From the NCBI GenBank assembly GCA_017442765.1, contig JAFRZC010000020.1, forward strand, positions 1 through 29,760: a DNA stretch of 29,760 nucleotides, written 5' to 3'. Shown in pieces: positions 16,167 through 21,195 of the stretch. Both the position numbers and the translations under genes were made by a program. This DNA comes from Prevotella sp. GTDB taxonomy: Bacteria > Bacteroidota > Bacteroidia > Bacteroidales > Bacteroidaceae. Position 1 is the stretch's first letter, and every line of letters starts with the position of its first letter. Under the pieces are notes generated by a model that searched no databases, was not told where the DNA came from, and saw nothing but the letters and a program-made list of their open reading frames with translations.

Positions 16167-19100
16167 TTAGAACGTAACCGTAATACCTGCGGTGATGCTG
16201 CGCATAGCGGCATAGCTACCCGAAGCCAGGCCACCACCGGAGGTCATAGAACCGATACCATTGTTGTAGCGGGGATCCATACCCTTGCGATGGGTCAGCA
16301 GGAAGAGGTTCTCACCTGCCACATAGACGTGGGCGCTGCGGAGTGTGAGTGGACGAATCCACTGCATGGGCAGGGTGTAACCCAACTGGAGGTTGGTCAG
16401 CGAGAGATAGTCGGAGCTGGTGAGGAAGCGGTCATAGGGAGTCTGTGAGCCAACACCCGGATCGTCAACAGCTGCGGTGCTCAGACGAGGAATGTCTGAA
16501 GTGGGATTCTCGGGGCTCCAGGCGTTGAGCAGGTCGCGGTGCATGGCGTTACCGGCCGACTGGCCGTTGTGCATGAGCTGCTGGTAGGAACCATCGTAGA
16601 ACTTACCGCCTGCCTGGAAGGCGAACTGTGCGCTGAGGTCGAAGCCGTAAGCCTCAAGTGTGGTGCCGAAACCACCGATGAGCTTGGGCAGTACGTCGCC
16701 TGCGTCGAAGCGGGTAGCCTGCGTGATATCGTAGGTTGTACCATAGTGGTCAATCTCCACGTCCTTGCCGTAGGAGTTGGTCAGTGCGTTGCCGGCCTTG
16801 TCATAGGCTACGCGGTACATGGCGCGACCGTTGGTCTTGTCGGTTCCCTCGTAGTGAATCATGTAAGCCTGCTGTGTAGATCCACCGACGCGGACGATGG
16901 CGTTACTGTAGCGCAGACCGTTGTCGGCGATGGCCGGATCGAGCTTGGTAAACTTGTTCTTGTTGTGAGCCAATGCGAGGTTGAGCTTCCAATCAAGATT
17001 CTTGGTGCGAATAACGCTTCCGTCGAGCGAGAGTTCAACACCCGAGTTGCGCAGGTCGCCGACATTGGCGGGGAAGCTGGCTACAGAAATACCCGATGAA
17101 AGAGGAAGGGTTTTCGACCAAAGCAGATCGCTCGTAGTACCGGTATAAACCTCGAACGTACCATTCAGGCGATACTTGAAGAGCGAGAAGTCAACACCGA
17201 AGTTCCACTGCTTCTTGGTTTCCCAAGTCAGGTTCTCGTTACCCTTGGCGGTCATGGTGAGCGTATAGGTCTTAGCGTCGCTGTTGTAAGCGGGCGTGTA
17301 GCGGTCGGCGTAAGCGTGCCAGCCCATGCCGAGGTGGTTACCATTCTCACCATAAGACACTTTCAACTTCAGAAGGTCAACCCAGTCGAGGTCGCTCATG
17401 AACGCTTCTTTGTTCAGCTGCCAGCCAAGTCCAAGACCCCAGAACGTACCCCAGCGATGGTGAGGAGCAAACTTCGATACGCCATCGCGGCGGACATCGA
17501 TATTAGCAAAGTAGCGCTCTGCATAGTCGTAGCTGAGACGGCCGAAGTAACCGGCAGTCATCAGGTGATCTGTTCCAGAATAAACTGAACTTTCCTCTTT
17601 CGGTCCCCAGGCGTTACCAATTTCACCGATGTTCGGATGATAGAGGTGGGTGTTAGAACCGTTCAAATCCTGATCGGTGTATTTCTTCTGCTCGTAACCG
17701 AGGAGGAGGTCGAAGTTGTGGACATCGGCAAACGTCTTGTGGTAGTTGGCCATGTACTGCTGGTTGATGGTGAAGTAGCGGTTGTGGCTTACAGAAGCCA
17801 CACCATCGGTACCTGTAGCACTGCCGAAACGGCTATAGAGACTGTTGGAACGAGTATTGATCACGGTTGCAGCGAGATTGGCCGTCAGCGTAAGCCCCTC
17901 AATCGGAGTGATGATAGCACCCCACTGACCAGTGAAGTAGTCGCCATAGCTCTGAAAGCGATTGTACTCATTGTCGCGCACGGCATTACCGATGATACCC
18001 GGACGCTGGAAACCGGTCTGATTGGCATCGTAGATGGTGCGGCCATTCTCTTTCATGATGTTGCCTTCAGCATCACGCACATAGAGCGGATAGATGGCAC
18101 CCATCGAGTTAACGGCATAGAACATGTTTGTCGAGCTTCCGTATGTATCGGAAGAATAGGAAGGAGTCTGGCTGTCGGTATGGGCATAAGACATGTTGGT
18201 AATCAACTTCAGCCACTTCTTAGCCTGATACTCCACGTTTGTACGGCCGGTGTAACGCTGGAACTTAGAGTTGTGTACCTGGCCACCGTCGTTCAGGTAA
18301 CCCACACCTGCATAGTAGTTCAGACGACCTGTCGAACCGCTGACCGATGCGTTGTACTCCTGGCGGAATGCGCTGTGGATAGCCTCGTCGTACCAGTTGT
18401 CGGGATAGTAGGTATAGGTGCCGTCGCTATAGCCGAGCGTTGCGTTCGGATTGAGCTTGAAGTTGGTACCGATGAATTTTTCTCCGTCGGGCACGGTAAA
18501 TACCTGGTAACCCAGACCACCGTTGTTCTTGTCGAACAAGTTGGCGTCGGCAAAAGCGTAGGCCTCTTCTGCGGTACCGCCGTTGTAAGCCACGCTATTG
18601 AACATGGCGCGGTAGTGAGTCTCATAGTACTCTGCCGGGTCGGTGATGAGCTTATAACGCGGAACGAGGCGCGAGTTGCTACCCCACTTGGCATCGAACT
18701 TCACCTCGGCATCCTTACCCTCACGGCCTTTTTTGGTGGTGATGAGGATTACACCATTAGAACCACTGGCACCGTAGATAGCGGTAGCGGCAGCGTCTTT
18801 CAGTACGGAGATGCTCTCGATATCATTCGGGTTCACCGTAGCGATACCCTGGTCCATGGGCACACCGTCGATGACATAGAGCGGCGTTGAACTTGCAGCG
18901 TAGGAGCCGATACCACGCAGACGGATAGTGGGCGCGCTGCCCGGGGCACCGCTGCTCGATGTGGCCTGCAAACCGGCCACCTTACCCACGAGGGCAGTGG
19001 TAGCGGTTGAGGTGACGTGGCCGGAAATCTCCGAAGCCTTCACCTCGGCAGCCGAGCCGGTGAACGTAGAGCGCTTGGTTGTACCATAGCCAATCACGAT

Positions 19101-19412
19101 TACGTCATCGAGGCGTGTCTCTTCATCAACATCGAGCACGACGTGCATGTTGCGACCGGCGCGCACCGTCTGAGTTCTCAGACCGATGTAGCTGATTTCG
19201 AGCTGCGCGTTGCTGCTGGGAACTTCTACGGTGAATTGACCATCGACGTTGGTGATAGCACCTGTCTGAGTTCCCACGACTTTTACAGATGCACCGACTA
19301 CGGGCTGTCCATCCTCAGCTGAGGTGACCGTACCGGTGGCAACCGTTTGTGCCAATGCCGCTCCTACACTGAGAAGCAGGCAGGCAAAAAACATTGTCAG
19401 TCTTTTTTTCAT
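16167..19412 (-). CDS. SusC-like TonB-dependent outer-membrane transporter, left locus (probably OFF)
   Basis: A 1081-residue SusC/RagA-type transporter that imports oligomers across the outer membrane using TonB energy. Order: signal peptide (1-22), CarboxypepD_reg-like beta domain (about 24-95), a TonB-box-like stretch DDVIVIGYG (102-110), plug domain (through LRGIGSY, YVIDGVPMD, NPNDIESISVLKDAAATAIYG), then the beta-barrel ending in an aromatic residue (ITAGITVTF). The first 23 codons and the leader are identical, base for base, to the right-hand susC except one leader base, and lie in an inverted repeat. No promoter matching TAnnTTTG faces this gene in the present orientation. Residues 24-95 are similar to the right SusC, and the rest diverges. 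Confidence 0.96.
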   Translation of the reverse strand: MKKRLTMFFACLLLSVGAALAQTVATGTVTSAEDGQPVVGASVKVVGTQTGAITNVDGQFTVEVPSSNAQLEISYIGLRTQTVRAGRNMHVVLDVDEETRLDDVIVIGYGTTKRSTFTGSAAEVKASEISGHVTSTATTALVGKVAGLQATSSSGAPGSAPTIRLRGIGSYAASSTPLYVIDGVPMDQGIATVNPNDIESISVLKDAAATAIYGASGSNGVILITTKKGREGKDAEVKFDAKWGSNSRLVPRYKLITDPAEYYETHYRAMFNSVAYNGGTAEEAYAFADANLFDKNNGGLGYQVFTVPDGEKFIGTNFKLNPNATLGYSDGTYTYYPDNWYDEAIHSAFRQEYNASVSGSTGRLNYYAGVGYLNDGGQVHNSKFQRYTGRTNVEYQAKKWLKLITNMSYAHTDSQTPSYSSDTYGSSTNMFYAVNSMGAIYPLYVRDAEGNIMKENGRTIYDANQTGFQRPGIIGNAVRDNEYNRFQSYGDYFTGQWGAIITPIEGLTLTANLAATVINTRSNSLYSRFGSATGTDGVASVSHNRYFTINQQYMANYHKTFADVHNFDLLLGYEQKKYTDQDLNGSNTHLYHPNIGEIGNAWGPKEESSVYSGTDHLMTAGYFGRLSYDYAERYFANIDVRRDGVSKFAPHHRWGTFWGLGLGWQLNKEAFMSDLDWVDLLKLKVSYGENGNHLGMGWHAYADRYTPAYNSDAKTYTLTMTAKGNENLTWETKKQWNFGVDFSLFKYRLNGTFEVYTGTTSDLLWSKTLPLSSGISVASFPANVGDLRNSGVELSLDGSVIRTKNLDWKLNLALAHNKNKFTKLDPAIADNGLRYSNAIVRVGGSTQQAYMIHYEGTDKTNGRAMYRVAYDKAGNALTNSYGKDVEIDHYGTTYDITQATRFDAGDVLPKLIGGFGTTLEAYGFDLSAQFAFQAGGKFYDGSYQQLMHNGQSAGNAMHRDLLNAWSPENPTSDIPRLSTAAVDDPGVGSQTPYDRFLTSSDYLSLTNLQLGYTLPMQWIRPLTLRSAHVYVAGENLFLLTHRKGMDPRYNNGIGSMTSGGGLASGSYAAMRSITAGITVTF

Positions 19413-19503
19413 AAATTCTCTCTCTAAATTAAACTTAAATTATAAACTTTTACTACTTTTGCTTACAGTTTGTCGCTTTTTTGCCACCTCCCGCTGAGAG
19501 GTG
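19344..19503 (-). repeat. Left arm of a 160-bp inverted repeat
   Basis: Reverse complement of 21036-21195 with a single mismatch (19453 against 21086). It covers 91 bases of leader and the first 23 codons of the left susC. The inner end contains the proposed recombinase site. The coordinate sum of paired positions is 40539 throughout, so there are no gaps in the alignment. Confidence 0.97.
19454..19461 (+). promoter_or_regulatory. Inward-facing -7 box within the inverted repeat (possible recombinase promoter)
   Basis: TACTTTTG matches TAnnTTTG on the + strand, reading from the repeat into the recombinase gene. The same box lies in the right arm on the - strand (21078-21085). Because it is within the repeat, the recombinase would keep it in either orientation. 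No good -33 element is seen, so expression is probably weak. Confidence 0.4.
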
Positions 19504-19504
19504 G
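19484..19504. other. Proposed recombinase crossover site, left
   Basis: CCACCTC (19484-19490) and GAGGTGG (19498-19504) are perfect inverted arms around the asymmetric 7-base centre CCGCTGA (19491-19497). This is the layout of a tyrosine-recombinase core site. The partner at 21035-21055 has the same centre in the opposite orientation, which predicts inversion, not deletion, of the DNA between. Confidence 0.7.
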
Positions 19505-19585
19505 GCGCAATTCATACATGTACCACTTAAAAAACTTTTTCATGATGAGATTCTCATTTCATTTAAAGCTGGCTTTCGGAAGAGG

Positions 19586-19601
19586 TGACTCCCGGGAGTC
19601 A
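19586..19601. promoter_or_regulatory. 16-bp perfect palindrome just before the recombinase start
   Basis: TGACTCCCGGGAGTCA is a perfect palindrome ending 9 bases before ATG 19611. It could be an operator for autoregulation or, in RNA, hide the start region. If the recombinase starts at the earlier ATG (19542) it would instead lie within coding sequence. Confidence 0.5.
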
Positions 19602-19610
19602 AACGAGACA

Positions 19611-20513
19611 ATGGACCGTTCTTTCACAGAGGTGGCGCAAGAGGAAATTAAGCGTGCCACCGACATGCGGGCCTATAGCAAGGCGGCCAATTACGGCACA
19701 GCACTGCGCTCGCTGCTCATGTTCGCAGGAGGAAGGCCGCTGCGGCTGGCCGACATTGATGGAACTCTGATGGAACGCTGGCAGGCATGGCTCATGCAAC
19801 GGGGGGTGTGCAAGAACACCGTCTCGTGCTACATGCGGTCGGTGAGGGCAATTTATCGGCGGACTACGGACTGTAACGCCATGCAAGCCCCGGATCCGTT
19901 CAAGAATGTGTTTACCAGCAGCACCCGAACGTCCAAGCGGGCCATCACTGCCGAGGAACTGCGGCGCATAGCCATGTTGCGATTGCCAGAAGGGTCGCGC
20001 ATAGAACTTGTGCGCGACCTTTTTCTTTTCAGCTATTTCTGTCTTGGCATGGCGTTTGTGGATATGGCCTTTCTGCTGCGCGGGCAAGTCTGCAATGGCG
20101 ACATCTGCTATAACCGCAGGAAGACCCGGCAGCCTGTCCGCATTCACATAGAGTCCTGCATAAATGATATCATTCGCCGGTATGAACAAGAAAACAGTCC
20201 ATACGTCTTTCCGATAATCTCTGCCGAAGACCCGCGTATGGCCTATCAGCAATATCTACAAGGGCTTCATCGCTACAACTGCCTGCTTAAGCGACTCGCG
20301 CAGATGGCTGGTGTTGACGGCAGGCTCACCTCGTATGTGTCCCGTCACTCGTGGGCAACGTCGGCATATGCCAGCAACGTTGACTTGCAGGTCATTGCCA
20401 AAGCCATGGGACATGCCAATCCCAACACGACACTCATCTACATAAAGGAGATTGACGACAGCCGTATCGTCGATGCCAACCGCACACTTATACACGAGGT
20501 TTGCCATCCATGA
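19611..20513 (+). CDS. Tyrosine recombinase (invertase of the SusC switch)
   Basis: With ATG 19611 this is a 300-residue tyrosine site-specific recombinase: an N-terminal SAM-like core-binding domain (about 1-110; YSKAANYGTALRSLLMF) and a catalytic domain. Expected catalytic positions: Lys171 in RRKTRQ, Arg245-His246 in YVSRHSWAT, His268 in MGHANPNTT and the nucleophile Tyr277 in TLIYIKE. At the usual first Arg position (the RGM of many relatives) the sequence reads CLGMAFVDMAF, with Leu145 (codon 20043-20045). The frame is open upstream to a TTG at 19470 and an ATG at 19542; the shorter form is chosen because recognisable domain sequence starts there. It lies between two opposed core sites, so it most likely inverts its own segment. 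Confidence 0.9.
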   Translation: MDRSFTEVAQEEIKRATDMRAYSKAANYGTALRSLLMFAGGRPLRLADIDGTLMERWQAWLMQRGVCKNTVSCYMRSVRAIYRRTTDCNAMQAPDPFKNVFTSSTRTSKRAITAEELRRIAMLRLPEGSRIELVRDLFLFSYFCLGMAFVDMAFLLRGQVCNGDICYNRRKTRQPVRIHIESCINDIIRRYEQENSPYVFPIISAEDPRMAYQQYLQGLHRYNCLLKRLAQMAGVDGRLTSYVSRHSWATSAYASNVDLQVIAKAMGHANPNTTLIYIKEIDDSRIVDANRTLIHEVCHP

Positions 20514-20590
20514 CACCCGATGGCATGGCAAGGCTTAAAACCTGGTAAAGGCGGCATATGTCGCAATGATAAAAAGCGGTGTGCCAAGGA

Positions 20591-20695
20591 AAATTCCCTA
20601 GGGAATTTCAGCCGAAACACGGTCTTTCGCACAAAATTCCCTAGGGAATTTCTTCCCAAAGCATGGTCTTTCGCAGAAAACTATCGTGATAATTT
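20591..20695. repeat. Third cluster of the 43-bp palindromic repeat, inside the invertible cassette
   Basis: Perfect palindromes AAATTCCCTAGGGAATTT at 20591-20608 and 20634-20651, plus a diverged unit at 20678-20695. It begins 77 bases after the recombinase stop and could end that transcript. Very like the cluster at 11681-11785 in sequence and orientation. Confidence 0.85.
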
Positions 20696-20783
20696 CAAAC
20701 GAGGGGGCGGAGTCCATAGGCAGGATGATATTCAACAGGCAGGCGAACGGGTGATGTTTGCAGACCACCACATTATTATATTT

Positions 20784-20811
20784 AAAACCTTATATATATT
20801 ATTAAGGTTTT
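20784..20811. terminator. A/T-rich hairpin downstream of the recombinase
   Basis: AAAACCTTA (20784-20792) pairs with TAAGGTTTT (20803-20811) around a 10-base A/T loop. The 3' arm ends in TTTT. It may be a weak bidirectional terminator in the non-coding part of the cassette (20514-20971), which otherwise holds no gene. Confidence 0.45.
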
Positions 20812-20894
20812 GCGATAGCTTCCGTTAACTACTGACATGCGTGCTTGGAGTTGCAAATTGTAAGCTGGCCGCTTAAAAGGGTGCGATGTAGAGT

Positions 20895-20961
20895 TTTTTA
20901 ACACTTCACTCCCCGAAAATCGGGCAAAAGTGTTAAAAAGTCTTCAAAAAGGCTTGTTTTT
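20895..20961 (+). terminator. Insulating hairpins upstream of the susC promoter
   Basis: A 12-bp perfect outer stem (TTTTTAACACTT 20895-20906; AAGTGTTAAAAA 20928-20939) encloses an inner 5-bp stem CCCGA/TCGGG (20912-20916, 20920-20924) with a three-base loop. It is followed at once by AAGTCT/AGGCTT (20938-20943, 20950-20955; one G-U pair) and GTTTTT, a terminator on the + strand. Together they would stop recombinase read-through from reaching susC. Confidence 0.6.
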
Positions 20962-20971
20962 AATAATTTTA

Positions 20972-21003
20972 TTTGTAGGGTCGCAAAATTTATACTAATT
21001 TTG
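20972..21003 (+). promoter_or_regulatory. Outward promoter driving whichever susC it faces
   Basis: TTTG (20972-20975), a 20-base spacer, then TAATTTTG (20996-21003): an almost ideal Bacteroidetes housekeeping promoter. It lies inside the proposed invertible cassette, 32 bases from the right crossover site, and points at the right-hand susC, giving a leader of roughly 115-120 bases. The matching position next to the left susC has no such boxes. Confidence 0.82.
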
Positions 21004-21034
21004 CAGAATGTTATGGTTTTTGGCCAAAAAGTTT

Positions 21035-21055
21035 TCACCTCTCAGCGGGAGGTGG
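21035..21055. other. Proposed recombinase crossover site, right
   Basis: CACCTC (21036-21041) and GAGGTG (21049-21054) flank the 7-base centre TCAGCGG (21042-21048), the reverse complement of the left centre CCGCTGA. The outermost C of the left site is T here (21035). In the mRNA leader the same bases can form a 6-bp G/C-rich hairpin. Confidence 0.7.
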
Positions 21056-21195
21056 CAAAAAAGCGACAAACTGTAAGCAAAAGTAATAAAAGTTTATAAT
21101 TTAAGTTTAATTTAGAGAGAGAATTTATGAAAAAAAGACTGACAATGTTTTTTGCCTGCCTGCTTCTCAGTGTAGGAGCGGCATTGGCACAAACG
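21036..21195 (+). repeat. Right arm of the 160-bp inverted repeat
   Basis: Reverse complement of 19344-19503 with one mismatch at 21086. It covers 91 bases of the susC leader and the first 23 codons (69 bases) of the right-hand susC. Identity stops exactly after the codon for Thr23, just past the signal peptide. Confidence 0.97.

Larger units (their letters stand above)
19491..21048. mobile_element. Proposed invertible promoter cassette with its own recombinase
   Basis: A segment of about 1.55 kb bounded by the two opposed core sites. Left to right it holds the recombinase gene, the 43-bp palindromic repeats (20591-20695), a 9-bp-stem hairpin (20784-20811), a large hairpin and terminator (20895-20961), and one strong outward promoter (20972-21003). 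Inversion would move the promoter from the right-hand susC to the left-hand susC while leaving the recombinase beside an identical copy of its candidate promoter. Flanking DNA on both sides is symmetrical in gene order. Activity is inferred from architecture; this sequence shows only one orientation. Confidence 0.78.

Noticed and set aside
17637..18890. Long + strand open frame (417 codons) antisense to the left susC
   Set aside because: The - strand frame is an unmistakable SusC; the antisense frame has a low-complexity Val/Ile/Gly/Thr-rich translation typical of a shadow of a well-expressed gene.
19470..19610. Recombinase start at TTG 19470 within the inverted repeat
   Set aside because: The first 47 residues look unlike the domain, include the crossover site and the 16-bp palindrome, and lie at or before the possible transcript start; ATG 19611 (or 19542) is more likely.
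20520..20828. Short + strand open frame after the recombinase
   Set aside because: Much of it is translated palindromic repeat, and the same peptide appears where the repeat recurs at 11681-11785; this is repeat DNA, not a gene.
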